Shown: positions 1 through 8,339 of the stretch, piece by piece
How the letters are laid out: every line of letters starts with the position of its first letter
Position numbering within the stretch: position 1 is the first letter of the stretch
DNA from: Amorphus sp040750475
GTDB taxonomy: Bacteria > Pseudomonadota > Alphaproteobacteria > Rhizobiales > Amorphaceae
Direction: 5' to 3'
DNA: 64,000 nt
Assembly: GCF_040750475.1 (NCBI RefSeq)
Contig: NZ_JABJVY010000009.1
Span: forward strand, 62,001 to 126,000
Position numbers and translations under genes: made by a program
The notes under the pieces: model-generated
Told to the model about the DNA's origin: nothing
The model's input: the letters and a program-made list of their open reading frames with translations, nothing else
The model's database searches: none

Positions 1-517
1 ACGCGCTTCGCTGCGCGACAATGCCGTCGACGGGTCCCCAAGCGCTCTCGATCCGACCTTGGATATCGATCCGCTCGAGCGGGACCGTCCCATCCGAGGC
101 GAACTGCCGGGTGTTGTTCGGCCTGGACGGATCCAGCACGGTCACCGAGTTGGCGCTTGTAAAGCGGTAGGTGAGACCGCTTCCGGCAAGCAACCGGCTC
201 AATGCCTGATCGGTGGTCAGCGTGCCGGACACCCCCGGGCTGGTATGCCCAGCCACCAAGCTTGATGGGAACAGGAGCCGTAACGACGCGCGATCGGCGA
301 AACGCGTTAGGGCCGACCCGAGATCCTGCGGCGGGATCGCGAAGGCGATCGTCTGCTGGCGATTGGCTTCCGGCGTCGCGCTCTGGGCCAGCGCCGGATT
401 TCCCCCGGCGCCCAGGACGCCGCCGGTCAGGATAGCCGCGACGGCCGGCCCGAGCACCGCAGATTGGCCTGCGCGCCTGCCGTTTCCCTTTCGCCCTGTC
501 GGAATCCCATCTTGCAT
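1..517 (-). CDS. TonB-dependent receptor with STN signalling domain (partial, 3' end outside window)
   Basis: The frame stays open from an ATG at 517 to the left edge, giving about 172 residues. The product begins with a long, basic signal peptide ending near ALAQS, then a secretin/TonB short N-terminal (STN) domain containing IPPQDLGSALTRFADR, and reaches GPVDGIVAQRSAT-like residues typical of the plug of siderophore receptors. STN domains pass the substrate signal from the outer membrane to a FecR anti-sigma factor, and fecR and fecI genes lie just upstream on the same strand. The start is supported by AGGGG six bases before the ATG. The ferric-siderophore role is inferred; the barrel that would show the ligand is not visible. 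Confidence 0.9.
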   Translation of the reverse strand, partial: MQDGIPTGRKGNGRRAGQSAVLGPAVAAILTGGVLGAGGNPALAQSATPEANRQQTIAFAIPPQDLGSALTRFADRASLRLLFPSSLVAGHTSPGVSGTLTTDQALSRLLAGSGLTYRFTSANSVTVLDPSRPNNTRQFASDGTVPLERIDIQGRIESAWGPVDGIVAQRSA

Positions 518-755
518 GAAATGCCCCTGTCCTTGTCTGTTCGTCACGCGTATCCGACCGCAGCCCCGGACGGGCGCGTCGGCATCTCGGACTCAAGGAC
601 GAAGCGAACGGAGCGCGTTTGCAGCGCAAAATGAAAAAACCTGATAAAAAAAGTCCAATATCAACCATCCGCAGATGGAGACCATGCTTCGAAAGTTGCC
701 ACCTGCACGCCAGGCAAACGAAGAGATCATCTTAAGGCGTTGATATAATTATATT
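518..755. other. AT-rich gap between fecR-type gene and TonB receptor gene
   Basis: This 238-base gap is clearly richer in A and T than its surroundings, with A-runs near 635-655 and an AT-only stretch near 744-765. It should contain the FecI-dependent promoter of the receptor gene on the minus strand. I see no clean -35/-10 pair or Fur-type palindrome, so no site is called. Confidence 0.4.
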
Positions 756-1724
756 TTATCGAATAATCGTAACGAGAGGCAACCTAACGACGTGCACCGG
801 CAAGGTCGCTTCGATTGTGCTCAGCACAGCTTCGGGGTCATCGAGATCGAACACGCCAGTAACTTCCAGCGCCCGAAGACGATCCCCCACGACGAGGATA
901 CGTCCGCCTCGGTAGCGTTCCAGTTCCGCAACCACGTCCCCCAGGCGGCGGCGGTTGAAGATTAATTTGCCGCGTCGCCATGCGGTCGCGACCTCGGCAT
1001 CGACAGCCTCGGGACGCGACGGTGCCAAACCAGCCGCGTATTGAACGCTGTAGCCCGCCGACGCCATGACCGGGTCGAGCGGATCTGCCCGAGTGGATAC
1101 AGAGACGATCCCTTCCACCACGGTGACGACCACATGGTCGGAGCGGATATCGACATCGAAGACCGTGCCGATCGCCCGTGACTGACCTCCGTCTGCATCG
1201 ACGACGAAAGGCCGGCGGGCATCCGGGGCGACGGTGAAAGTCGCCTGGCCCTGCAGCAACCGCAGCCACCGTCTGTCGGCGGCGAAATCCAAAGACAGGG
1301 CAGACCCGGCGTTGAGCCGCACCGTCGACCCGTCGGATAGGGCAACGGTCCGCTGTTCGCCGATCCCAGTTGCGTAGTCGGCGAACGCACTTGGCGGGAT
1401 CACGCCGGAGCGGTAGATCGCAACTCCCGCGACGACCAGGGCCCCACCTCCCAGCACGACGCGACGCGTGACCTTCGCGCGCTCGGCTTTACGCTCCGTC
1501 TCCCGCGCCTCATCGCCGACCAGGCCGATGCCGTGCCACAAGGCCTCAGCCTCCCGGGCCGCCCGGTCATGGCCGGCGCTCTGAGCGCGCCATTCGGCGA
1601 ATGCGCTCTCGTCGTCCGCCGTCGCATGGCCGGAATGCAGCCGGACGAGCCACTCGATGGCTTCGTCGCTGAGTGTCACATCCGGGTCGTCTTCGCGATT
1701 TCCACCGCGATCCATCGGTTGCAC
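756..1724 (-). CDS. FecR-family anti-sigma factor / signal transducer
   Basis: The 322-residue product has the three-part FecR layout: a cytoplasmic DUF4880 region (about 16-62) that would bind the sigma factor, one membrane segment (about 86-108), a periplasmic FecR domain (about 118-215) and a C-terminal DUF4974 region that would contact the receptor STN domain. It lies between the sigma factor gene (115 bases upstream) and the TonB receptor gene (238 bases downstream), all on one strand. The frame opens with GTG at 1724; an ATG three codons later is an equally possible start. Function by family: it relays receptor occupancy across the inner membrane. Confidence 0.92.
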   Translation of the reverse strand: MQPMDRGGNREDDPDVTLSDEAIEWLVRLHSGHATADDESAFAEWRAQSAGHDRAAREAEALWHGIGLVGDEARETERKAERAKVTRRVVLGGGALVVAGVAIYRSGVIPPSAFADYATGIGEQRTVALSDGSTVRLNAGSALSLDFAADRRWLRLLQGQATFTVAPDARRPFVVDADGGQSRAIGTVFDVDIRSDHVVVTVVEGIVSVSTRADPLDPVMASAGYSVQYAAGLAPSRPEAVDAEVATAWRRGKLIFNRRRLGDVVAELERYRGGRILVVGDRLRALEVTGVFDLDDPEAVLSTIEATLPVHVVRLPLVTIIR

Positions 1725-1839
1725 CGTCCTCGTCGCAGCGCGTCACTGCCCCTGCACTGCGCAGCGGTGACACCAACCAGCCTCTCTTATCAATGACGAA
1801 ACGAAAGGCCGGATTTTGTCCCTCTGACGCCGCGGACGC

Positions 1840-2436
1840 TTATCCCTGTGCGCGGAAATGGTCGCGGCAGTGCCTGAGCGCCTGAGCCAGATATTTGGCG
1901 ACCATGCTCGGCGAGACGCCCAATCGCTCGGCGATCTCCGCGTGGGAAAGACCATCGCACCGATTCAGAAGCAGGGCCGTGCGCGGCTTTGGCGCCAACT
2001 GCGCGAGTGCGAGTGCCAGAAAGCGAAGCTGGTCCCTGTCGACTGCAAACGTTTCGGGGGACGGACGGCTGTCGGCCATCGCCTCCATCAGCATCTCGTC
2101 GCTGATGCACCGCGACGAATGCCGTTGCTCCTTGCGCGCGAGATCGACCGCGATGTTCCCGGCAACCCGGAGCAGAAAGGCTTGTTGGTCGTGGATGGCC
2201 GAGAGCGGGCGCTGCATGGTTGCCAGGCGCAGCCACGTTTCCTGCAGAGCTTCCTCGGCCAGATCTTGCGACCCCGTCCGCCGCCTCAGAAGGGTCCGCA
2301 GGACCTTCCACTGGCGCAGATAGACGGACATCAGCTCGTCGCGAGCGGTCGCGTTGGAGGTCGTTGCGATCATGGGAGTCGCGCGCAATTGGATGACTGC
2401 CTCGACAGGACGTGCCGAGCATGAATAGCGCTTCAT
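1840..2436 (-). CDS. FecI-type ECF RNA polymerase sigma factor
   Basis: The protein (198 residues from the first ATG) has a region-2 helix around DLAEEALQETWLRL and a region-4 helix-turn-helix with GLSHAEIAERLGVSPSMVAKY, the pattern of FecI-like extracytoplasmic sigma factors. It should direct RNA polymerase to the receptor gene when FecR is signalled. The start is uncertain: ATG at 2436 has a GGGG run eight bases upstream, while ATG at 2373, 21 codons later, gives a more usual length. No FecI-type promoter could be fixed in the gap before the receptor. Confidence 0.9.
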   Translation of the reverse strand: MKRYSCSARPVEAVIQLRATPMIATTSNATARDELMSVYLRQWKVLRTLLRRRTGSQDLAEEALQETWLRLATMQRPLSAIHDQQAFLLRVAGNIAVDLARKEQRHSSRCISDEMLMEAMADSRPSPETFAVDRDQLRFLALALAQLAPKPRTALLLNRCDGLSHAEIAERLGVSPSMVAKYLAQALRHCRDHFRAQG

Positions 2437-2532
2437 ACGACAGCCCCAAAACGCTCACAAGTTCAATGATTTATATCAAATCTAAGGAACAGGATTCAGG
2501 CGAGCGGGAATCGCACCAATTCTTCAGGCGGC

Positions 2533-2694
2533 TTATCTTTTTAATTTTCGAATTTCGGCAAGTAATACTGCCAAATCGTCTTTGGACGCACGCTTCTTCG
2601 AGATTTCCGAATCAAACTGGTCTTTGCAGCGCCATTGCCCTACGCCCGGAATAGGGGTTTTCGAACCGCGAAAACCACCAGTCTCTTCAAGGTG
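2533..2694 (-). pseudogene. Short coding remnant next to tRNA-Ser
   Basis: Read on the minus strand, this stretch between two stop codons encodes about 53 residues ending KKRASKDDLAVLLAEIRKLKR, with a helical, lysine- and glutamate-rich end that looks like real protein. It has no obvious start codon with a ribosome site, and the base composition is lower in GC than its neighbours. It sits 110 bases beyond the 3' end of tRNA-Ser, the side where integrative elements insert. I do not recognise the family. It is most simply the 3' fragment of a lost gene. Confidence 0.35.
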
Positions 2695-2803
2695 TTAGCT
2701 GCTTTGGGGAATGATGCAAATCAAATGGCGGAGAGGATCGAACAAAGTTCGAGCTCGGAGCCATGCGCGCAGGGTTGGTGTGGCGGCTGAGCGCAAATAA
2801 AGA

Positions 2804-2894
2804 TGGCGGAGACGGAGGGATTCGAACCCTCGAGACGGTTTTGCCGCCTACTCCCTTAGCAGGGGAGCGCCTTCGACCACTCGGCCACGTCTCC
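2804..2894 (-). tRNA. tRNA-Ser (anticodon GCT), CCA encoded
   Basis: The minus strand folds as a class II tRNA. A GGAGACG 5' acceptor strand (2888-2894) pairs with CGTCTCC (2808-2814), the anticodon loop is CTGCTAA, a long variable arm AGTAGGCGGCAAAACCGTCT follows, the T loop is GGTTCGAATCC, and the discriminator G and CCA are encoded. The anticodon GCT reads AGC and AGU serine codons. Nothing longer than a short coding remnant lies downstream of its 3' end. Confidence 0.97.
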
Positions 2895-3298
2895 GTGAAT
2901 GGTGTGGGTAGACGGCAAGCCGCAGAGGGTCAAGGGTTCGCGCGATCCGAGCGGTGGATTTCGGGGCCGGCGCTTGCAGCCAGAGCCAGTCGAGCATCAA
3001 ACGTGTCGGCTAAGCCGCCCGACGCTGGCGTCCGTCGTTCCCGCCGCATCCACTGCCGCGAAAAGCCGTATTCGCTTTCTCGCTTGGCACTCGCGGCCGT
3101 TCGAGCGTGCTGCAACGGCGCCGCCGCCACCTTCAACCAAACCAGATCGCATCCAGGCCAAGCGGCAACCGGCAAGCCCGGAAACGCATCAAAACAATGC
3201 GTTTTCCCACAGGCAATTGCGAAAGGGTGTTGCATTCGCCGGCATGATCCGCCATATCGACCTCCTCAATGGACGCCGCCGGTCAAACGGCTGCGAAC
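2895..3298. other. 404-base gap between the two tRNA genes, no gene seen
   Basis: Open frames cross this stretch in several directions but none has a ribosome site, family signature or convincing composition. It should hold the promoters of tRNA-Ser (minus) and tRNA-Gly (plus). I see no repeat or hairpin that I could name. Confidence 0.5.
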
Positions 3299-3373
3299 GC
3301 GGGTGTAGCTCAGGGGTAGAGCACAACCTTGCCAAGGTTGGGGTCGTGGGTTCGAATCCCATCGCCCGCTCCA
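3299..3373 (+). tRNA. tRNA-Gly (anticodon GCC), CCA encoded
   Basis: A 75-base cloverleaf: acceptor GCGGGTG pairs with CGCCCGC (3363-3369, one T-G pair), the D arm is GCTCAGGGGTAGAGC, the anticodon loop TTGCCAA sits within the CCTTGCCAAGG arm, the T arm contains GTTCGAATC, and T plus CCA end the gene. GCC reads GGC and GGU glycine codons. Confidence 0.97.
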
Positions 3374-3408
3374 ATTTCCTTCAGGCCGATCAGCCTGCGA
3401 GAAATTGG
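3371..3408 (+). terminator. Hairpin directly after tRNA-Gly
   Basis: CCAATTTC (3371-3378) pairs with GAAATTGG (3401-3408), enclosing an inner CAGGC/GCCTG stem (3382-3386 with 3393-3397) and a symmetrical three-base internal loop. It uses the encoded CCA of the tRNA as the first stem bases. A T-rich stretch (CTTTCTTGATTTTTG) follows after about ten bases, so it is probably a transcription terminator or a 3' processing signal, though the T tract is not ideally placed. Confidence 0.4.
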
Positions 3409-3712
3409 AGCGTCCGCTTTCTTGATTTTTGCGTCGGACATGGAATTTACGGTTCGCGATGCACTTTAGCGTGCTCGCGCGCGTTCGAGCATGTCCCGTT
3501 CAGCCTTTCACAGAATCGCAGAACGGCTCGAACTCTTTGCTTTAACGCGTGTCCGCGCGGCCAACCGATTTCCACTTCGCCTGGAAGCGCTCGCGGCCCC
3601 GCCGGTCGGCGCACGCGTCGAACGATCCCTCCGTCAATATATTCGAAGCCGGTATCTGCGCGCGAGCCGGTGCTCGTCTGCCCTCCATGTGTCGTCCAGA
3701 AGCGCTGAAACG
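3409..3712. repeat. Gap with dispersed repeat copy 1 (core 3551-3592)
   Basis: No gene is seen here. Bases 3551-3592 match a family found also at 13141, 39668, 55165 and 63146: a GGCCAACCGATTTCCACTT-type core followed by CCTGGAAGCGCTC. On the minus strand it is followed by a second palindromic portion (AACGGCTCGAACTC region with a CCGTTC counterpart). It lies downstream of ftsX, so it may be part of that transcript's 3' end. Confidence 0.55.
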
Positions 3713-4714
3713 TCAGCGTTGGTCGAGCCCGGAGAGATGGCGATGGACGGCCACGCGCGACGCCACGGCCGTCAGGATGGCGACGGCGAAGATGATGGCG
3801 ACAGCCACCAAATAGCCTGGCAATCCGATCGACAACGGGCCTAGCAGCGCTTGGGCTTGGGTTACGACCGTGGAGCTGCGCGCACTGCCGGCGGCAACCT
3901 CGATCGCAAGAAAGGCCAGCAACGCCGCGCCACCGCCGATCAGCCCGCCGATCAGGCCTTTCAGCAGAAAGTGCTTCTGAAATTCCCTGGCGACGAAGCC
4001 ATTTTCCGCCCCGACAAAATGCAGCACCTCGATCACCTGCGCGTTGGAGGCGATCGCCGCGCGGGTGGCAAAAACGATGGTAAGCACGAGCGCCGTCAGC
4101 ATCAGCACGACGATCGTCATGCCGGACGCGATGACGGAGCGCGCAACCGTCGCCAATTGGCTCGTCCACATGGCGTGATCGTCCAGGCTCGCACCCGGCA
4201 CATCCGCCTTCAGCGCCGTCCGCAAGCGCTCCACGTCGAGGCTTTCCGCATCGCCGAGCGTCACCACGACCAGACGCGGCACCGGCAGCGCATCCAGCGA
4301 CAGGCCGGAGCCCAGCCATGGCTCCAGAAGCGCGTTGTTGTCGGCCTCCGACAGCGCACGCGCGCTGCGAACACCGGGCTGCCCCTCGGCAATCCGCACC
4401 GCCGCCTCCAGCCGCGGCATCATGTCCTGACCCTCGATCGGCCGAATCTGGATGGTGATTTCGCGGGCGATGTCGGCCTGCCAGTCACCGGCGGCCGTCG
4501 TCACCAGCATCACCAGCCCGACGGTGAGGCAGGACAGGAAGGTCATGATCGCCACCACCACGACCAGCGCCCGGCCGGCGACCGAGCGCGAAGGAACGAT
4601 CGGGCTCGGCCCGGACCCGCCGAAGCCGACCTCCGATCCGCTGTCCGTATCGCGGTGGTCTTCGGCGGCAAACGGGTCGTTGGCGTCGGTCTTGCGGCGG
4701 CGCACGCGGATCAT
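3713..4714 (-). CDS. ftsX: Cell division ABC permease-like protein FtsX
   Basis: FtsX partners the ATPase FtsE in the inner membrane and, by family, controls cell-wall hydrolases at the division septum. The 333-residue protein has the FtsX layout: a polar N-terminal tail, one membrane segment (47-73), a periplasmic domain, then three more segments (about 197-218, 252-272, 298-320). The stretch VIEVLHFVGAENGFVAREF (228-246) is the conserved coupling helix. It starts two bases after the stop of ftsE, the standard ftsEX operon. Confidence 0.96.
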   Translation of the reverse strand: MIRVRRRKTDANDPFAAEDHRDTDSGSEVGFGGSGPSPIVPSRSVAGRALVVVVAIMTFLSCLTVGLVMLVTTAAGDWQADIAREITIQIRPIEGQDMMPRLEAAVRIAEGQPGVRSARALSEADNNALLEPWLGSGLSLDALPVPRLVVVTLGDAESLDVERLRTALKADVPGASLDDHAMWTSQLATVARSVIASGMTIVVLMLTALVLTIVFATRAAIASNAQVIEVLHFVGAENGFVAREFQKHFLLKGLIGGLIGGGAALLAFLAIEVAAGSARSSTVVTQAQALLGPLSIGLPGYLVAVAIIFAVAILTAVASRVAVHRHLSGLDQR

Positions 4715-4716
4715 GC

Positions 4717-5403
4717 CTACTCCGAGACCTCCAGGTGACCATCCACGAGGATCAGCCGCCGGGCGTCGACCTGATCCATCAGACCGATGTCGTGGGTGGC
4801 AATGACGACCGAGGTTCCAAGCCGGTTGAGTTCCAAGAACAAACGCAGGAGCCGGCGCGCAAGCGGCGGATCGACGTTGCCGGTCGGCTCGTCGGCCAGC
4901 AGCAGTTCCGGCTGTGTGATGAGCGCCCGCGCGATCGCCGCACGCTGCTTTTCGCCACCCGAGAGGATCGGCGGATAGGCATGCATGCGCCGGCCGAGCC
5001 CCACCCAGCGCAGAAGCTCGATCACGTCGGTGCGGTAATCTGCCTCTTCCTTACCCGCAACGCGCAGCGGCAGAGCGACATTCTCGAAGGTCGTAAGGTG
5101 GTCCAGCAGCCGAAAGTCCTGGAACACCACGCCAATGCGACGGCGCAACGCCGGCAGATCCGTGGCCGACAGGCGGCTCACGTCCTTCCCGAAGGCGCTC
5201 ATGAAGCCGCGGGTCGGCTTCAGCGACAGGAACATCAGCCGAATGAGCGACGTCTTGCCGGCACCGGACGGTCCCGTCAGGAATTGAAAAGAGCGCGGCG
5301 GAATATGGAAGCTGACATCGCGCAGCACCTCCGGTCCGACGCCATAGCGCAGCCCGACATTCTCAAAACGGATCACATCGGCTCCCCGGCCCGGGCCGCT
5401 CAC
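4717..5403 (-). CDS. ftsE: Cell division ATP-binding protein FtsE
   Basis: A 228-residue ABC ATPase that drives FtsX. All nucleotide-binding motifs are intact: Walker A GPSGAGKT (44-51), Q loop VFQDF (93-97), signature LSGGEKQR (147-154), Walker B LLLADEPTG (167-175) and H-loop ATHD (202-205). The frame opens with GTG at 5403; another GTG at 5376 is possible. About 205 bases separate it from the next gene upstream, which should contain the ftsEX promoter. Confidence 0.96.
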   Translation of the reverse strand: MSGPGRGADVIRFENVGLRYGVGPEVLRDVSFHIPPRSFQFLTGPSGAGKTSLIRLMFLSLKPTRGFMSAFGKDVSRLSATDLPALRRRIGVVFQDFRLLDHLTTFENVALPLRVAGKEEADYRTDVIELLRWVGLGRRMHAYPPILSGGEKQRAAIARALITQPELLLADEPTGNVDPPLARRLLRLFLELNRLGTSVVIATHDIGLMDQVDARRLILVDGHLEVSE

Positions 5404-5608
5404 GTCGGGCCTGTTGCGTGATTTCGGGACGGGTGCAAACCGGTTGTCCTCCCGAAATCGCAGCGAGACAAGAGGTCAAGTGGCGTCCGCACCGTCCGGC
5501 CCGAATCGGCGGCGGCGGCACACATCAATCCTGTTGATACGGCCGGCGCGAATCAAGGCGGAGAGATCCCGGACGGGGCGAACGCCCCGCCCAAAACCGT
5601 AACGGACG

Positions 5609-8155
5609 TCAGTTGCCCGGCAGCAGCCGCTCCAGATAGTCGAGCTCCAGTGAGGGGCGCTGGGGATCGCTCAACCGGTTGCGCAGCTCCTCCAGGATGC
5701 GCCGGGCGCGCTGCACGTCGATCTCGTCGGGGATGCGCACCCGGCTCGACATGTCGGAGCCTTCATTACGGCGGAAGCGGCCGAGCGGGTCGCGCTGCTG
5801 GCCCTGCGCGGTCTGGCCGCTCTGATTGCCGCCGGGCTGGGTGCCGTTGCCGGCCATCTGCTGGGCCAGCGACTGGGCGCCCTGGCGAAGCTGCTCCAGC
5901 GCTTGCCCCTGCTCGCCGACCGCATCATCCGGCCGCCCGCCGCCGAGATCGCCCTCGGCGCGCCCCATCGCTTCGCCGGCATCGCCGAGCTGCTGGTTCG
6001 GCTGCAGACCCTGGTCGAGCAGCCGCTCCATCAACTCCTGCAGGCTTTGGCCGAGCTGGCCCTGGCTTTCCTGCAGCCGGCGCAGCTCGTCGGCGCGCTC
6101 CTGCGGGCTCTGGCTCATGCCGTCATCCTGTCCCATCTCGCCCTGGCGCCCCTGCCCTTGCTGCTGGCGGTCCAGGCGATGGGTATCGTTCATCAGCTCC
6201 TGCTGACGCTGGATCATGTTGCCGAGCTCGTCGAGCATCTGCTCCATCTGGCCCATGCCGGTTTGCGGCATCATCTGGGGCTGGCCGGCTTGAAGGTTCT
6301 CCAGCATGCGCTGCATTTCTGAGAGAAGCTGCTGCGCCTGGTCCCGGGCGCCGGACTTCGCAAGCTCCTCGATCTGAGACAACATCCGGTCAAGATCCTG
6401 CTGCGAGAGCATCTGCGCGTTCGGATCCATCTGCTGCATCGACTGCGGCGAGCGCATGGCTTGCTGCGCAAGCTCGCGCATGTAGCGGTTCATCGCCTCG
6501 CGCAACTCTTGGGTAAGGCGCGCGATCTCCTGCTCCGAGGCACCGTTCTCGATCGCCTGGCGCAGCTTTTCCTGGGCCGCCTTGAGGGCCTTTTCGGCAT
6601 CGGAGAGATCGCCGTCCTCCACCATCACCGCGACGTCCCAAAGCGCGTCGAGCACCTCTTTCAAGGCCTCGTCATCGTGGGCGGCGACGAGCTGGCGATA
6701 GGCAAAATCGACCGCGAGATAGTGGCCGTCGGTGGCGAAGATCGCCTGCGGGTAAAGCATCAGCGACGAGATCGCATCGATCACGCGCGGCTGGCTTTCC
6801 GCATCATAGGCCAGGATGCGGCGCTGCTCGATCATCGATTGGGCCAGCGGCTGATAGAATGGCCGGGCCGGCAGCACGAACTCTTTCGGTTCGCTGCGCC
6901 CGGTCTGCCCCATATCGTCGGTGGCGACCAGGGTCGCCTCAACCGTGGCGCCGGCCCAGGGATGATCGGAGAGGTCCTTGGTGGTGCGGGCTGCGCCAAG
7001 GCCGTCCCGACGCCCCGGAAGGCTGAGCGCGAACGACGGAGGATCGATCAGCGGCCGGCGGGCCTCGTCGTCCGACAAGCCGCCCGGCGGATCGACCAGC
7101 GTGAACTCCGCATGCGCCTCGGTCACGCCGTAGTCGTCTTCGGTTTCGTAGCGCAGCTCCAGCGCGCCCCGGGCGGTCGCCTGCGGTTCATCGATGAAGC
7201 GGATCGCCGGCGCCCCATCGGGTTTCACCGCAAAGGCCCAGCTATCGACCGTTTCGCCATCGCCGGTCACGCTGACGGTCGCATCGGTGTCGAGCAGCAC
7301 GCTCGCCTCGCGCGGACCGCCGGCCGCTCCTTCTGCATTCTCCCCATTGACCGGCTCGGTCGCGACCGACTGCGATCCGCGATCGGTGGAAAGGTCGACG
7401 GCGGCATCGCCCACACCCTGGATCCGAAGCACCAGCTCGCTGCCGGCGGGAACGGATATCGGTCCGGCATCCGCCCGCGCCGTGCCGGTGAGGAAGATCG
7501 GCGGCAGGCTGGTATAGGCCGGCGGAGAAACCCAGGCATCCAGGCGAAGCGCCGGCTCCACCGCCGCCTTGGTCGGCATCACGAAGGCCGCACGCACGCG
7601 CTGCCAATATTCGCCGGACCCGGCGGCAAGCGCCACCACCAGAAGAAGCCCGACGACGGCCCGCAGCGCATAGGGATCGCGCCGATAGAGTTTCGGGGTC
7701 GGCAGCTTTGCGGAGACTCGGTCGAGGGCGGCCACCATGCGCGTCCGATGCGCCGTCCAAAGGGCCTGCGCGGCGGAATCGGCATCCGTATCGGAGAGCG
7801 TGTCGCGATAGGCCGTCAGCGGCCGGTGGGGAACGCCCGATTGCCGCTCCAGACGGCGGACCGCCTCTTCGGCCGAGGGAACCTGGATGCGTGCCAGCGG
7901 AACGAGGCTCGCCAGCAGCCCCACACCGAACACGACCAGCGCGGAGATCCGCAGCCAACCCGGAGTAACCAGCCAAGCACCGAGCCAGGACAGCGCAAGA
8001 AACAGCGCCACCACCCCGATCGGCAGCGCCAAAGCGGGCCACAACCGCTCCCACAAAAGCGAGAGCCGCGCTCGGCGCACCAGACGATCGATGCGCTGAT
8101 CGATCGGATCTGCCTCGGGATCCATCGCCGTCGCCTTGCCGAATAGCCGGGCCAT
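5609..8155 (-). CDS. DUF4175 / TIGR02302 family membrane protein
   Basis: A large (848-residue) envelope protein typical of alphaproteobacteria, of unknown function. It has two membrane segments near the N-terminus (WPALALPIGVVALFLALSWL and the following segment), another near residue 180, a beta-rich periplasmic part, then a long glutamine- and methionine-rich helical region likely to form coiled coils, ending in a conserved DPLGR and LLPGN tail. The ATG at 8155 (MARLFGKA) is preferred because the 48 extra residues of the longer frame are of poor coding quality. It follows lysA on the same strand, as is usual in Hyphomicrobiales. Confidence 0.9.
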   Translation of the reverse strand: MARLFGKATAMDPEADPIDQRIDRLVRRARLSLLWERLWPALALPIGVVALFLALSWLGAWLVTPGWLRISALVVFGVGLLASLVPLARIQVPSAEEAVRRLERQSGVPHRPLTAYRDTLSDTDADSAAQALWTAHRTRMVAALDRVSAKLPTPKLYRRDPYALRAVVGLLLVVALAAGSGEYWQRVRAAFVMPTKAAVEPALRLDAWVSPPAYTSLPPIFLTGTARADAGPISVPAGSELVLRIQGVGDAAVDLSTDRGSQSVATEPVNGENAEGAAGGPREASVLLDTDATVSVTGDGETVDSWAFAVKPDGAPAIRFIDEPQATARGALELRYETEDDYGVTEAHAEFTLVDPPGGLSDDEARRPLIDPPSFALSLPGRRDGLGAARTTKDLSDHPWAGATVEATLVATDDMGQTGRSEPKEFVLPARPFYQPLAQSMIEQRRILAYDAESQPRVIDAISSLMLYPQAIFATDGHYLAVDFAYRQLVAAHDDEALKEVLDALWDVAVMVEDGDLSDAEKALKAAQEKLRQAIENGASEQEIARLTQELREAMNRYMRELAQQAMRSPQSMQQMDPNAQMLSQQDLDRMLSQIEELAKSGARDQAQQLLSEMQRMLENLQAGQPQMMPQTGMGQMEQMLDELGNMIQRQQELMNDTHRLDRQQQGQGRQGEMGQDDGMSQSPQERADELRRLQESQGQLGQSLQELMERLLDQGLQPNQQLGDAGEAMGRAEGDLGGGRPDDAVGEQGQALEQLRQGAQSLAQQMAGNGTQPGGNQSGQTAQGQQRDPLGRFRRNEGSDMSSRVRIPDEIDVQRARRILEELRNRLSDPQRPSLELDYLERLLPGN

Positions 8156-8339
8156 TGCCACTCCGAACTTCGCACGCCCCGACCCGAAATCTAGCACGGC
8201 TGTGGGTGCGGGGTCATCCGCACCGCCGGCGGCGCACTTCTTGCGCTTCCGGCTATTTGTCGCCAAACCGGGCGGTATCAAGGCCGGTAAGATCGGCAAC
8301 CTGCTGAAATTTCAGGGCCACGGATTGCGAGATATGGCC

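Noticed and set aside
2930..3235. A 101-residue frame between the two tRNA genes
   Set aside because: No ribosome site, no recognisable domain, and overlapping frames on the other strand of equal quality.
6461..8146. A 561-residue open frame on the plus strand
   Set aside because: Antisense shadow of the DUF4175 gene; Arg-, His- and Gly-rich with no ribosome site.
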